64,000 nt of DNA from contig JAWKXU010000004.1 of NCBI GenBank assembly GCA_041396845.1, forward strand, positions 310,001-374,000, read 5' to 3'. Numbering within the stretch: position 1 is the first letter of the stretch; every line of letters starts with the position of its first letter. This DNA is from JAWKXU01 sp020446465. GTDB lineage: Bacteria > Pseudomonadota > Alphaproteobacteria > Sphingomonadales > Sphingomonadaceae. The position numbers and the translations under genes are program-made. This document shows positions 23,997 through 32,951 of this stretch, in pieces. The notes below the pieces were generated by a model. The model made no database searches, was not told the DNA's origin, and saw nothing but the letters and a program-made list of their open reading frames with translations.

Positions 23997-24700
23997 GCGT
24001 TCTCCCGTGCGCGCGTCGTGCGGAATTCAATCTTCTTGTCATAAGGTGCGCCCACGATCATGCGCTGGACATAAACGCCGGGCAGATGGATGCAGTCCGG
24101 ATCGAGCGAGCCGGTCGGCACGATTTCCTCTACCTCCACAATGCAGATCTTGCCGCAAGTGGCAGCAGGCACGTTGAAATTGCGCGCTGTCTTGCGGAAC
24201 ACGAGATTGCCGGTTTCGTCGGCCTTCCATGCCTTTACCAGAGCCAGATCGGCAAAGATGCCGCGCTCCATGATATATTCCTGTCCGTCGAAGGTCTTGG
24301 TTTCCTTGCCCTCGGCGACTTGCGTGCCAACGCCCGTTTTGGTGTAGAATCCGGGAATACCCGCACCGCCAGCGCGCATACGTTCTGCCAGCGTGCCTTG
24401 CGGACAGAACTCTACCTCCAGTTCACCTGCGAGGTACTGGCGTTCAAATTCCTTGTTTTCGCCCACATAGGACGCGATCATCTTGCTGACCTGTTTGGTA
24501 CGCAAGAGCTTGCCGATACCTTCGTTATCGATGCCTGCGTTGTTACTGGCAAACGTCAGGTTTTTGACGCCACTGTCGCGCACGGCGTCAAGCAGACGTT
24601 CCGGGATTCCGCACAGGCCAAAGCCACCGGATGCGATCAGGAGTCCGTCGCTCAGCAAGCCGTCAAGCGCTGCTGCCGCGTCGGGATAGAGTTTCTTCAT
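23993..24700 (-). CDS. scoA: 3-oxoacid CoA-transferase subunit A
   Basis: Alpha subunit, 235 residues, with the CoA-transferase family I signature region GGFGLCGIPERLL near residue 27, the oxyanion-type GGAGIPGFYTKTG, and EYIMERGIFADLALVKAWKA. It is first gene of scoAB. The product fits use of acetoacetyl-CoA from PHA turnover and from the branched-acid pathways further right. Confidence 0.93.
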   Translation of the reverse strand: MKKLYPDAAAALDGLLSDGLLIASGGFGLCGIPERLLDAVRDSGVKNLTFASNNAGIDNEGIGKLLRTKQVSKMIASYVGENKEFERQYLAGELEVEFCPQGTLAERMRAGGAGIPGFYTKTGVGTQVAEGKETKTFDGQEYIMERGIFADLALVKAWKADETGNLVFRKTARNFNVPAATCGKICIVEVEEIVPTGSLDPDCIHLPGVYVQRMIVGAPYDKKIEFRTTRARENA

Positions 24701-25053
24701 CTTGCCCCCATTTCTGGTGATTTACTGGAACTTCGATATGGCAAAACCCTAGAGCGCGCACCGGCGGTTGTCACCTTCAAATACAGCGCACAATGGACGA
24801 AACCCGCAACAATCGGCAAACGCCAGTTCGTTTCTGGAAGAGGCTTCGCTAGGGAGCAATACGTATTCCCCGATTTGCGAAATCGAAAAGTAAACCCAAA
24901 ACGGAGATAACGCTACGGCCCGGATTTCTGCGGCTTTGCGCCCCGACCACGGGACTATACGCACGTAGATATACGCAGATATGGTCCTTTCTACGCAATT
25001 ATCCGCAGGTGAAACACGCCAAGGTGCACTCGTCAAACGGCGGGAGCACGACA
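24701..25053. promoter_or_regulatory. 353-bp regulatory region with TACGTA palindrome and TACGCA repeats
   Basis: This is the only gene-free stretch over 300 bp. It lies between scoA and a divergent LuxR-type regulator. It holds a perfect palindrome AATACGTATT (24858-24867), a hairpin CGATTT-GCG-AAATCG (24871-24885), and three TACGCA words at 24958, 24972 and 24992. The first two sit in repeated TATACGCA octamers 14 bp apart. TACGTA-like sites suit FixJ/NarL-type regulators, so the adjacent gene may act here on scoAB and on itself. Confidence 0.5.
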
Positions 25054-25650
25054 ATGAAAGATCTCAACATCATCGTTCTGGATTCCAACACCCGGCGCCG
25101 CGCAGAAATCGCGCATAAACTCGCGCCGCTGGTGCGCTATGTCGAGCCGTGCGAATCCATCGGGGAAGCTCTTGCCCTCGACAGTGAGACTAGCGTCATC
25201 CTCGTCCACGATACTGGTGACATACTTGCCCGACTGATGCGGGAAATGGAAAACCGGCGCACGTGGATCGCCCCGATTGCCTACCGTGCGGACGCACCGG
25301 CAGATCGCATTGTGGATGCCGTGCGGGCGGGCGCGATCGACTACCTTACCCTGCCTTGCGAGCCTGCAATCTGGCGCCAGCACATTCTGCAATCCTGGCC
25401 ACAGGCAAGCGAGGAAACCCGCCGCCGCCGCGGACGAGCACAAGCGCGCGGATTGATCTCCCGCCTTTCGGAAAGGGAGCGCGAAGTGTTGGGCTGGCTG
25501 GCCCAGGGCAATTCGAACAAGGCCATCGCCCGCGAACTGGAAATCAGCCCGCGCACGGTCGAAATTCATCGCGCCAACATGATGGGCAAGCTCCATGCAC
25601 GCCATACGGCTGATGCCGTGCGGATCGCTCTGGAAAGCCAGATCGCCTAG
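25054..25650 (+). CDS. LuxR/FixJ-type response regulator with atypical receiver
   Basis: A 198-residue protein with an N-terminal receiver-like domain (MKDLNIIVLDSNTRRRAEIA, later VRAGAIDYLTLPCEP). A C-terminal NarL/FixJ helix-turn-helix reads LSEREREVLGWLAQGNSNKA and SPRTVEIHRANMMGKL. The usual phospho-acceptor block is replaced by VILVHDTGDIL, so phosphorylation is doubtful. ATG 25054 follows GGGAGCAC; a GTG at 25009 would add 15 residues. The TAG stop is formed by the outer end of a MITE copy. Confidence 0.75.
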   Translation: MKDLNIIVLDSNTRRRAEIAHKLAPLVRYVEPCESIGEALALDSETSVILVHDTGDILARLMREMENRRTWIAPIAYRADAPADRIVDAVRAGAIDYLTLPCEPAIWRQHILQSWPQASEETRRRRGRAQARGLISRLSEREREVLGWLAQGNSNKAIARELEISPRTVEIHRANMMGKLHARHTADAVRIALESQIA

Positions 25651-25753
25651 AGCATTTCGAGAAAAAGTTGATAGACTTTTTCGGCTAGGAAATGCGAAAA
25701 ATCAGTAGTCTATAGCGTTTCTTCCGATTCAACTTTTTTACGAAACGCTATAG
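25648..25753 (-). mobile_element. 106-bp MITE, copy A
   Basis: The first of three ungapped 106-bp copies, in reverse orientation to the other two. Terminal inverted repeats of 24 bp begin with TA: TATAGCGTTTCGTAAAAAAG at one end and TAGAGCATTTCGAGAAAAAG at the other, 20 of 24 positions matching. Internal hairpins are CTATAGCGTTTC/GAAACGCTATAG and GAAAAAGT/ACTTTTTC. By eye it differs from copy B at 7 positions and from copy C at 10. Its outer TAG doubles as the stop codon of the LuxR-type gene. Confidence 0.85.
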
Positions 25754-25792
25754 TCGGCGCCCAAGGTCATGAATGCAAAGCCCCGCCCCGCC

Positions 25793-27259
25793 CTATTGCG
25801 GCGGCGGGGTGGTATCGGGGTTGGCGCCAGCAGCAGCGGCCAGCGTGTCCTGCCAACCGCCGCCCAGCGCCTTGTAAAATGCAATCGCAGCCTCGGCCCG
25901 GCCGACAGCCGCATCGACGTTCGCAAGTTCGACCCGCGCCAGATCGAGTCTCGCCCGTGCGACGGTCAGCTTGTCATCTTCACCCCTCTGGAAACGCATT
26001 TCGGCAAGGTTGAAAGCCCGTTGCTGCCTCACTTCTGCCCGCTCAGCAGCGTCCGCAGCGGCCATGCTGGCGGCAAAGCGGTTGGCCGCACGCTCACTAT
26101 CAGAAAGTGCGCCGATAATGGCAGCCCGATACTGCGCGGCGGCGGCATCTGCCCGCGCATCGGCCGCCCGCACTTTGGCCTTCAATGTGCCCATGTTGAA
26201 CAATGGCCAGTGGAAAGAGGGGCCAACAGCGTAATAAGTGCTCGCACCATCAGTCAGGTCACTGGTCTGCCGGGCCTGCTGGCCGATCGATCCAATCAGT
26301 GAGAAGCTGGGATAAAGATCAGCCTCTGCAACGCCGATTCCGGCCATGGCAGAAGCCAATTCCCGTTCCGCGCGGCGCACGTCGGGACGACGCTTCAGCA
26401 TGTCAGAACGAACCCCGCCCGCAATAATCGCAGGTGGTATGGGCACAGGCCCATTGCTGGCGCGCAGGTCCGAAACGATTTCCTCCGGCGGAACTCCGAC
26501 CAGTGCAGCTATGCGATAAGCCGCAGCTGCCACATCTGATTGCGCCTTGCGCTGGGCAGCCATGCGCGCTTCGAGCGCAGCACCAATCTGCTCTGCATCC
26601 ATTGCATTTGCCTCACCGGCTTCGCGAAGCAGTGTCGAGAGGCTCCCCAGGGTTTTGGCTGAGTCCAGTTCCACCTCTGCCAGCGCCAGACGGGCCTGAC
26701 TGCCGCGCAAATCCACATAGGCACGCGCCAGTTCGGCCACCAGAACGGTGCGAACATCGCGCAGCCCCCACAGGGCCGCCTCTTCGCGCGCCCTTGCACT
26801 TTCCACGCTGCGCGCCGCCTTCCCCCAGAAATCCAGCTCCCAACTTGCATCAAACCCCGCATCGTAAAGCGGGAACGAAGGATCGAACCCAGGTATTTGC
26901 GCTATCGGAATCTGGCCGTTCTCACTGATCCGGTTACGCACCGCGCTGCCCGATGCGCCGCCTTGCGGCCAGCGCCCTCCTTGTGCCACCTCACGCATCG
27001 CGCGTGCTTCGGCAAGACTGGCTTCGGCCCTCGCAATATCGGGGCTGCCAGCAAGCGCCCGTTCGACCAGCGCCGTCAGTTGCGGGTCATTGAAGCTGGA
27101 CCACCAGACGGCGTCTGCAACCGCGCCGCTTTCGACAGGTTCGATCCACGCGCCTTCCGCGCCAGCCGAGGCAGGCGGCGCATAGTCCGGGCCAACCTTG
27201 CAGCCAGCAAGCAAGGCCATACCGGCAAGCGGAAGGAGGCGAATGATACGGGTGGCCAT
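25793..27259 (-). CDS. NodT-family outer-membrane efflux lipoprotein
   Basis: A TolC-like channel of 488 residues with a lipoprotein signal peptide ending LLAGC. It has the NodT start CKVGPDYAPP, two OEP repeats rich in heptad-like alanine helices, the repeat motif RRPDVRRAERELASAMAGIG and SFSLIGSIG. It would form the outer-membrane duct for the ABC exporter encoded just upstream (4-bp gap). It is the last gene of the operon, ending near MITE copy A. Confidence 0.9.
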   Translation of the reverse strand: MATRIIRLLPLAGMALLAGCKVGPDYAPPASAGAEGAWIEPVESGAVADAVWWSSFNDPQLTALVERALAGSPDIARAEASLAEARAMREVAQGGRWPQGGASGSAVRNRISENGQIPIAQIPGFDPSFPLYDAGFDASWELDFWGKAARSVESARAREEAALWGLRDVRTVLVAELARAYVDLRGSQARLALAEVELDSAKTLGSLSTLLREAGEANAMDAEQIGAALEARMAAQRKAQSDVAAAAYRIAALVGVPPEEIVSDLRASNGPVPIPPAIIAGGVRSDMLKRRPDVRRAERELASAMAGIGVAEADLYPSFSLIGSIGQQARQTSDLTDGASTYYAVGPSFHWPLFNMGTLKAKVRAADARADAAAAQYRAAIIGALSDSERAANRFAASMAAADAAERAEVRQQRAFNLAEMRFQRGEDDKLTVARARLDLARVELANVDAAVGRAEAAIAFYKALGGGWQDTLAAAAGANPDTTPPPQ

Positions 27260-27263
27260 CAGG

Positions 27264-28358
27264 TTACTCCATACGGGACCGGAACATCCACGCGGCGGCG
27301 CTCAACATGACGATTGCGATGACAACCAGCGGCCAGACCTGCATCAATATCTCTGATGCCGGCATGGCCTTGAGGAACACCCCGTGAAGGATAATGAGGA
27401 AATAGCGCTGCGGATTGAGCAACGTAACGTATTGCAACCATTCGGGCATGTTTTCGATCGGGCTGGCATAGCCCGACAGTAGCAGCATGGGCGTCATCAC
27501 CAGAAATGTCCCCATGAAGGATTGCTGCTGGGTCATGGAAACGGCCGAAATGAACAAGCCGAACCCGATCATCGCCAGAAGAAAAGCCACAAGCGCTAGG
27601 TAGAACAGGATAATCGAGCCGAAAAACGGCACACCAAACACCACTTGGGCGATCACCCAGAAAAGCGTTCCGTTGAATAACCCCATCAGAAACGCGGGCG
27701 TCATCTTGGCGATCAGGATTTCGTGTGTGCGAAGCGGCGAAACGAGCAACTGATCGAAAGTCCCGTCCTCCCGTTGACGCGAGACAGATTGCGACGTAAT
27801 TGCCAGCCCGGCAACAGCCGTAATGATCGCAATCAGGCTGGGCAATGTGAACCATGTATATTCAAGCGCGGGGTTGAACCAGTGCGTGATGGCTACCCCG
27901 CCACCAGCATTTGCCATCGTCGATGGCACGCCCATGCCGCCAGTTACCTGCCGTACATATCCTGCGGCGATTTGCGCTGCATTGGAGCGACGACCATCAA
28001 GGATAAGCCCCACACTGGCCGATTGCCCGGCGTTTAGCCGACGATCAAAGTCCTGCTCTATCACGAGAGCTGCCAGCACTTCGCGTCGGTCTATCGCCGC
28101 GCGCACTTCCGCAGGTGACTGAACTGGGCGGATGTGGCGAAAATAGCTGCTGCCGTGCAAGCGTTGCACCAATTCAACCGCGTGGGCGCCGCCCGATCTG
28201 TCATAAACCGCGATATCGACTTTCTTCACTTCCAGCGTGGTCGCAAAGCTGAAGACCATAAGCTGCACAAGCGGTGGCAGGACCAGCACGATGCGTGCCT
28301 TGCGGTCCCGCAGCACGGCCCAGATTTCCTTGACGATAGAGGCGCGCAGACGGCTCAT
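27264..28358 (-). CDS. ABC-2 type exporter permease (YbhR-like)
   Basis: A 364-residue integral membrane protein: one N-terminal helix, a periplasmic domain of about 150 residues, then five to six helices, as in the ABC2_membrane_3 family. The region SVSRQREDGTFDQLLVSPLR is the typical cytoplasmic coupling segment of YbhR/YbhS permeases, and SGYASPIENMPEWLQ is the conserved periplasmic turn. It directly abuts the paralogous permease upstream, suggesting a heterodimer. Confidence 0.88.
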   Translation of the reverse strand: MSRLRASIVKEIWAVLRDRKARIVLVLPPLVQLMVFSFATTLEVKKVDIAVYDRSGGAHAVELVQRLHGSSYFRHIRPVQSPAEVRAAIDRREVLAALVIEQDFDRRLNAGQSASVGLILDGRRSNAAQIAAGYVRQVTGGMGVPSTMANAGGGVAITHWFNPALEYTWFTLPSLIAIITAVAGLAITSQSVSRQREDGTFDQLLVSPLRTHEILIAKMTPAFLMGLFNGTLFWVIAQVVFGVPFFGSIILFYLALVAFLLAMIGFGLFISAVSMTQQQSFMGTFLVMTPMLLLSGYASPIENMPEWLQYVTLLNPQRYFLIILHGVFLKAMPASEILMQVWPLVVIAIVMLSAAAWMFRSRME

Positions 28359-29516
28359 TCAGTCAAGGCTCCTGCGTGTGACCCTGAAGGCAAGAAAGAA
28401 GAAGACCGCACCGAACACCAGAAGTGCCGCCATATTGGGCAGGAACAGCGGCCACACATCGCCAGTCAGGAATATCGTCTGCAAGGATGGAATGAGGTAT
28501 CGCGCCGGGACAATGTAAGTGATCGCCTGCAATGGCACAGGCATCGAGGAAATCTCGTACATGAAGCCGGAAAGCAGAAAAGTTGGCAGAAATCCGGCGA
28601 AAAGTGCGATCTGCGACGATACGAACTGGTTCTTTGTTACCGCGGAAATGAACAAACCCAGGCCCAGCGCCGGAAACATGAACGCGCTCGCCAGAAGAAA
28701 CAGGGCGAGGATCGAACCTCTGAACGGCACGCCGAAAAAAAACACCGCGATCAAGGTGCAAACGGTCATCGAGGCCATGGCGAGGAAATAATAGGGCAAA
28801 ATCTTGCTGGCGATGAACTCCGGCATCCGCAGCGGTGTTGCCAGCAAGGCTTCCATCGTCCCGCGCTCCCACTCGCGCGCGACGACCAGCGCCGTCAGCA
28901 ACGTGCCGATTATCGTCATGACCACGGCAATAGAGGCCGGGACCAGAAAGTTGCGGCTCTGCAAGCCCGGATTATACCAGAAGCGGGCGCTCGTCTCGAT
29001 GCCTGGCGGGGGCGAACGCTTGCTGGCGGGGCCTTCATTGGCAAGCCATGTGTTGAAGACACCGCTGGCATGGGCGGCAACGAACTGCGCGGTATTCGGC
29101 TCGGACCCGTCTGTCACGATCTGGATTTGCGGCGCTTTGCCCTGCGCAACGACGCGCCCGAAATCGGCAGGAATAACGATGAAGCCGCGCACTTCGCTGC
29201 GCACCATCATTTCACGCGCCGGGCGTCGATCATGCACGGTCGTGATCGCAAAATAGCGCGAATTGCGGTAACTCTGCACCAATTGCTGCGCCGCGGCGCT
29301 ATCATCCTGCTGGACCAGCGCAACTTTCGTACCACTGGCATCGAGCGAAATGCCAAAGCCGAACAGAAACAGCAGCAGCAGCGGCATGACAAGCGTGATA
29401 AGATACGTGGACGGATCGCGCGAAATCTGCGCCAGTTCCTTGATCGACATGGCACGCAACCGCTGGAACGATCGCCCGCGCGCGCTCCTGCCGCCGTGGC
29501 GTTGTGGATCGTTCAT
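28359..29516 (-). CDS. ABC-2 type exporter permease (YbhS-like)
   Basis: A 385-residue paralogue of the downstream permease with the same architecture: VAREWERGTMEALLATPLRM as coupling segment and LSGFMYEISSMPVPLQ as periplasmic turn. Its start overlaps the ATPase gene by 4 bp. With that ATPase and the HlyD-like adaptor it forms a YbhGFSR-type tripartite drug or cation exporter. Substrate not evident. Confidence 0.88.
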   Translation of the reverse strand: MNDPQRHGGRSARGRSFQRLRAMSIKELAQISRDPSTYLITLVMPLLLLFLFGFGISLDASGTKVALVQQDDSAAAQQLVQSYRNSRYFAITTVHDRRPAREMMVRSEVRGFIVIPADFGRVVAQGKAPQIQIVTDGSEPNTAQFVAAHASGVFNTWLANEGPASKRSPPPGIETSARFWYNPGLQSRNFLVPASIAVVMTIIGTLLTALVVAREWERGTMEALLATPLRMPEFIASKILPYYFLAMASMTVCTLIAVFFFGVPFRGSILALFLLASAFMFPALGLGLFISAVTKNQFVSSQIALFAGFLPTFLLSGFMYEISSMPVPLQAITYIVPARYLIPSLQTIFLTGDVWPLFLPNMAALLVFGAVFFFLAFRVTRRSLD

Positions 29517-31261
29517 GCCGCGACCTTGTCCTGATCTTCGCGCAAGCGATCACTTTCCTCGACCAGCGCGATGAACGTATCTTCCATCGTCGTATCTTCA
29601 AGGCTGAGCATTCTGGCAGCACGCGCCTTTAGCATATCGGGCGTGCCCTGGGCGATCTGTTCGCCGCGATAGATCAGCGAAACTTCGTCACAATATTCGG
29701 CCTCATCCATGAAATGAGTTGTGACCAGAACGGTCACACCCTTGTCGACCATGCCATTGATATGAGTCCAGAACTCTCGCCGCATAATGGGATCAACGCC
29801 CGAAGTCGGCTCATCAAGGAACAGGACCGGCGGTTCGTGCATTACGGCACAGGCCAGAGCCAGCCGCTGCTTGAACCCCAGCGGCAAAGTGCCGGCATCC
29901 ATTTCCATCACGCCTTCAAGTTCAAAGATCGACGCCATGCGCTCTTTCGCATCGCGTGCGGCGCTGCGCGAAAGGTTGTAGGCACCGGCGAAGAAATCGA
30001 GATTCTGCGAAACGCTGAGCGTTCCGTAAAGAGAGAATTTCTGCGCCATATAGCCCAGCGACGCACGTGCCTGCGCTGCCGATTTCCGCAAATCCTGCCC
30101 GGCAACCGCGCCATTGCCTTCCGTTGGCGACAGCAGCCCGCACAACATCTTGAAAGTTGTCGACTTGCCCGCACCATTAGGGCCGAGCAGCCCGTAAATC
30201 TGCCCTTGCGGAATCGAAAAGTTCATGTCCCGCGCAGCGACGAAATCGCCAAAATGCTTGGTCAGCCCTTGCGCTTCTATGGCAGGCTGTCCTGTTTCCT
30301 CGATCGTGCGGTAATGTTCAGCAAGCCGGCTTGTCCCTTCCGGGCCACCGCCCAGAATCTCGATAAAGCCATCCTCCAGCCGTGCTGGTGCCGGTTCCAG
30401 CACAGTGTCCGGGCCACTGCCCAGGGCGGCAGCGGGTGGAACAGGCGCGCCATCGCGGAACAGCAATCGCACGGCCCTGCCTTGCAAGGTGCCGTCAATC
30501 ACATCGGGCCGATCCAGCGCGGCACGAAGGAAATGGCGGCGGGTTCCCGCAAACCCCGTGACGCGCCTCACCCTTTCGCCAACGCGCCCTGCCAGTTCGT
30601 CAGGATGGCCGGAATAGAGCACTCGTCCCTCGTTCAGAAGATAGACATGCCCGCACAATTCCGCCTCATCCAGATAGGCAGTTGACCACAGGATCGCGAT
30701 GCCCTGCTGTGTCAGTGCCTCTACCATCGACCACAGTTCACGCCGCGAAATCGGATCAACGCCAACCCCCGGTTCATCCAGCAGCATGACACGCGGCGTG
30801 CGGACCAGCGTACAGGCAAGGCCGAGCTTCTGCTTCATCCCGCCTGACAGTTTCCCGGCCAGCCGATCCTGAAACCGGGCAAGGTCGGTAAACTCCAGAA
30901 GGCGTGCAAAGGTATCCTCCCGTTCATCACCGGGAAGCGCGCGCAGATCGGCATAAAGATCAAGGTTCTGGCGAACGGTCAGGTCTTCATAAAGGCCGAA
31001 ACGCTGGGGCATGTAGCCCAGTTCATCGAGCGCATCGCCAGGCGAACGGCCAAGCAGTTCAGCAACGCCTTCATCAGCTGCCATCAACCCGGCAAGAATG
31101 CGGATCAACGTCGTTTTACCAGCACCATCCGGCCCCACCAGTCCGGTAATCCGGCCCGCCTCGACCTCCAGTGATACGCCATCAAGCGCCGGCTTATCCG
31201 CGCCGGGAAAGCGTTTTACAATGTCGGTTGCGCGCGCAGCGACAGACATTGGCCCGCTCAA
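29513..31261 (-). CDS. ABC transporter ATPase with two nucleotide-binding domains (YbhF-like)
   Basis: 582 residues with two ATPase domains in tandem. Domain 1: Walker A GPDGAGKTT (about 43-51), signature LSGGMKQK, Walker B VMLLDEPGVGVD. Domain 2: Walker A GPNGAGKST, signature degenerate as LPLGFKQR, Walker B VLFLDEPTSGVD. The domain-1 switch STAYLDEAE replaces the usual 'STH..EAE'. The same asymmetry, as I recall, exists in E. coli YbhF, so one site may hydrolyse ATP less well. It overlaps both neighbours by 4 bp. Confidence 0.9.
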   Translation of the reverse strand: MSGPMSVAARATDIVKRFPGADKPALDGVSLEVEAGRITGLVGPDGAGKTTLIRILAGLMAADEGVAELLGRSPGDALDELGYMPQRFGLYEDLTVRQNLDLYADLRALPGDEREDTFARLLEFTDLARFQDRLAGKLSGGMKQKLGLACTLVRTPRVMLLDEPGVGVDPISRRELWSMVEALTQQGIAILWSTAYLDEAELCGHVYLLNEGRVLYSGHPDELAGRVGERVRRVTGFAGTRRHFLRAALDRPDVIDGTLQGRAVRLLFRDGAPVPPAAALGSGPDTVLEPAPARLEDGFIEILGGGPEGTSRLAEHYRTIEETGQPAIEAQGLTKHFGDFVAARDMNFSIPQGQIYGLLGPNGAGKSTTFKMLCGLLSPTEGNGAVAGQDLRKSAAQARASLGYMAQKFSLYGTLSVSQNLDFFAGAYNLSRSAARDAKERMASIFELEGVMEMDAGTLPLGFKQRLALACAVMHEPPVLFLDEPTSGVDPIMRREFWTHINGMVDKGVTVLVTTHFMDEAEYCDEVSLIYRGEQIAQGTPDMLKARAARMLSLEDTTMEDTFIALVEESDRLREDQDKVAA

Positions 31262-32256
31262 CCGCCCTTTCGCGGCGGCAAGATCACAGTGACCGGCTGC
31301 CCCTGCCGCAAACCATCGTCAGGGTCGCTGACAATCACGCGGATGCGATAGACGAGATCAGTGCGCAAATCCTCTGTCTCGACAGTCTTGGGTGTAAATT
31401 CGGCGCGGGGCGAAATGAACCCGACAACACCATTATAGGTCTTGTCATTGCCATCGGCGGTGACTTTCACTTTCATCCCGCTCGCCACGCGGGAAAGATC
31501 GCCTTCGGCCACATAGGCGCGCACGCGCAGGGGCCGGGAGATCGAGAGCGTCAGCACGGTTGCGCCGGGCTGGACGATCGCGCCCGGTTCCTGTGCACGG
31601 GTGATGATCATGCCATCATGCGGAGCGATAAGCGCCGTATCGTTACGGTCCACCACCATGCCTTGCCGCGTGGCGCGAGCGGCGCGCACTTGCGCCTCAG
31701 CCGCGGCGATGTTCTCTGCGCGCGCGCCTGTTTCGATTTCCGCTGCGGCCTGCTGCGCCTCATCCAACTGCGCCTTTGCCCGGTCACGCGCCGCGAGCGT
31801 GGCTTGCCACACGTTATGGCTGATGGCCCCCGGCTCCACCAGCGAACGCCGCCGTTCCACATCCTGTCTCGCCTGACGGTAAGCAGCTTCTGCCCCTGCG
31901 ACACGCGCATGTGCCTGCGCCTTGTCTTCGGCGCGACTGCCATTTTTCAACTCTGCAAGGCGCGCCTCGGCCTGCGCCAGCGCTGCTTCGGCCTGCGCCA
32001 CCCGACTGTCGATCGGGGCAGCATCCAGCACTGCGAGTTCCTGCCCGGCCTTGATCTTGTCGCCTTCTTCCACGGCAATCCGGTCAATCCGGCCACCCAG
32101 ACGAAAGCCAAGGTCCACCTCGCGAATATCGACATTGCCGTAGAGTTTCAGCTCTCCGTCCCGGTCATCACCGACAAGGCCAAAACCACCTGTCAAAATG
32201 GCCACAAGGACCAGTGCCGCAACAGCAACAATCGGCAACAGCCGACGCTTGTTCAT
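31258..32256 (-). CDS. HlyD-family membrane-fusion protein (YbhG-like)
   Basis: A periplasmic adaptor of 332 residues, anchored by one N-terminal helix (LPIVAVAALVLVAILTGGFG). It has a biotinyl-lipoyl half (LGFRLGGRIDRIAVEEGDKI), a long coiled-coil hairpin of about residues 75-185 (alanine/glutamine-rich) and a beta-barrel region. It links the ABC permeases to the NodT channel. It overlaps the TetR and ATPase genes by 4 bp each. Confidence 0.9.
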   Translation of the reverse strand: MNKRRLLPIVAVAALVLVAILTGGFGLVGDDRDGELKLYGNVDIREVDLGFRLGGRIDRIAVEEGDKIKAGQELAVLDAAPIDSRVAQAEAALAQAEARLAELKNGSRAEDKAQAHARVAGAEAAYRQARQDVERRRSLVEPGAISHNVWQATLAARDRAKAQLDEAQQAAAEIETGARAENIAAAEAQVRAARATRQGMVVDRNDTALIAPHDGMIITRAQEPGAIVQPGATVLTLSISRPLRVRAYVAEGDLSRVASGMKVKVTADGNDKTYNGVVGFISPRAEFTPKTVETEDLRTDLVYRIRVIVSDPDDGLRQGQPVTVILPPRKGG

Positions 32257-32876
32257 GGCATTCCCCCATTGAATATGGTTTCCGCATTGGCACGGATCAT
32301 CCTGCGCAAAATTCCGGTTTCTGCGTCCCCAAGCCGTTCTGCCCGCAACCCGCGCGTGACCGATGCGCGCGCGGCACGCAAAACAAGCGCCTGCCCGTAC
32401 AACAGCATGACTTGCGCGCGCCTTTCATGTTCCGGCATATCAGGGCGGATACGCGCCAGCAGCAGGACCGCACTTTCGATGAGGTTGCCCATCACACCGT
32501 TGTAGATACGATCGAAAGCCTCGCTCGGGTTTTGCTGTTCGCGCACCAGAAAACACACCCAGTCTTCCGAATCCGGGTCAAGCATCAGACGGGCAATGGC
32601 ATCCAGCAGGTGCAGCAGACGTTCCCGCGCCTGGGCGGCATCCATTTCTGCCTCACGCCCCTGCAACTGGGCAGCAATGTCACCGAGCCGCTCCGAAATG
32701 CGGGCGGCAATATGATCGGCACAGCTTAGATAAAGCCCTTGCTTCCCGCCGAAATGGTATGTGATGGACGACATGGCCGTATCGCACAGCCCCGCGATCT
32801 GGCGCGTGCTTGCCCCATCATAGCCCTGCTTGCCGAACTGGCTTATCGCCGTTGCAAGGATTTTCTCCTGAAGCAT
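32253..32876 (-). CDS. TetR-family repressor of the efflux operon (CecR/YbiH-like)
   Basis: A 207-residue regulator. The N-terminal helix-turn-helix reads ILATAISQFGKQGYDGASTR then MSSITYHFGGKQGLYLSCAD, and the C-terminal half resembles the CecR/DUF1956 ligand domain. The frame opens at 32924, but ATG 32876 has the better ribosome site (AAGGCGGG) and leaves the perfect palindrome at 32894-32905 outside the gene, as expected for autoregulation. First gene of the six-gene operon. Confidence 0.85.
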   Translation of the reverse strand: MLQEKILATAISQFGKQGYDGASTRQIAGLCDTAMSSITYHFGGKQGLYLSCADHIAARISERLGDIAAQLQGREAEMDAAQARERLLHLLDAIARLMLDPDSEDWVCFLVREQQNPSEAFDRIYNGVMGNLIESAVLLLARIRPDMPEHERRAQVMLLYGQALVLRAARASVTRGLRAERLGDAETGILRRMIRANAETIFNGGMP

Positions 32877-32893
32877 CAGACCCGCCTTAATTC

Positions 32894-32905
32894 GTTCGAT
32901 CGAAC
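32894..32905. promoter_or_regulatory. 12-bp palindromic TetR operator
   Basis: GTTCGATCGAAC is a perfect palindrome 17 bp upstream of the preferred repressor start, in the operon's leader. This is the likely binding site through which the TetR protein controls the whole efflux operon. Confidence 0.65.
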
Positions 32906-32951
32906 AAAACAAGCGCAAGCCCATCCGATCCGGAGCTATTCAAACGAGAAC

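Noticed and set aside
25648..25753. Reading the 106-bp repeat as a simple bidirectional terminator of the flanking genes
   Set aside because: The same 106 bp occurs three times in differing contexts and orientations with conserved terminal inverted repeats beginning TA, which a terminator would not need. It may still influence transcription.
28134..29534. Long open frame of 466 codons on the plus strand opposite the ABC permease genes
   Set aside because: Its product is His/Gln/Arg-rich with no family features, while the minus strand holds two clear permeases. It is an antisense shadow typical of GC-rich DNA.
29513..31261. Degenerate second ABC signature (LPLGFKQR) as a sign of a decayed ATPase
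   Set aside because: The same asymmetry is, as far as I recall, normal for YbhF-type two-domain ATPases, and both Walker motifs are intact.
31171..32505. 444-codon plus-strand frame over the HlyD and TetR genes
   Set aside because: Composition is that of a shadow frame (Arg/His/Cys-rich), and the opposite strand holds a complete, well-motifed operon.
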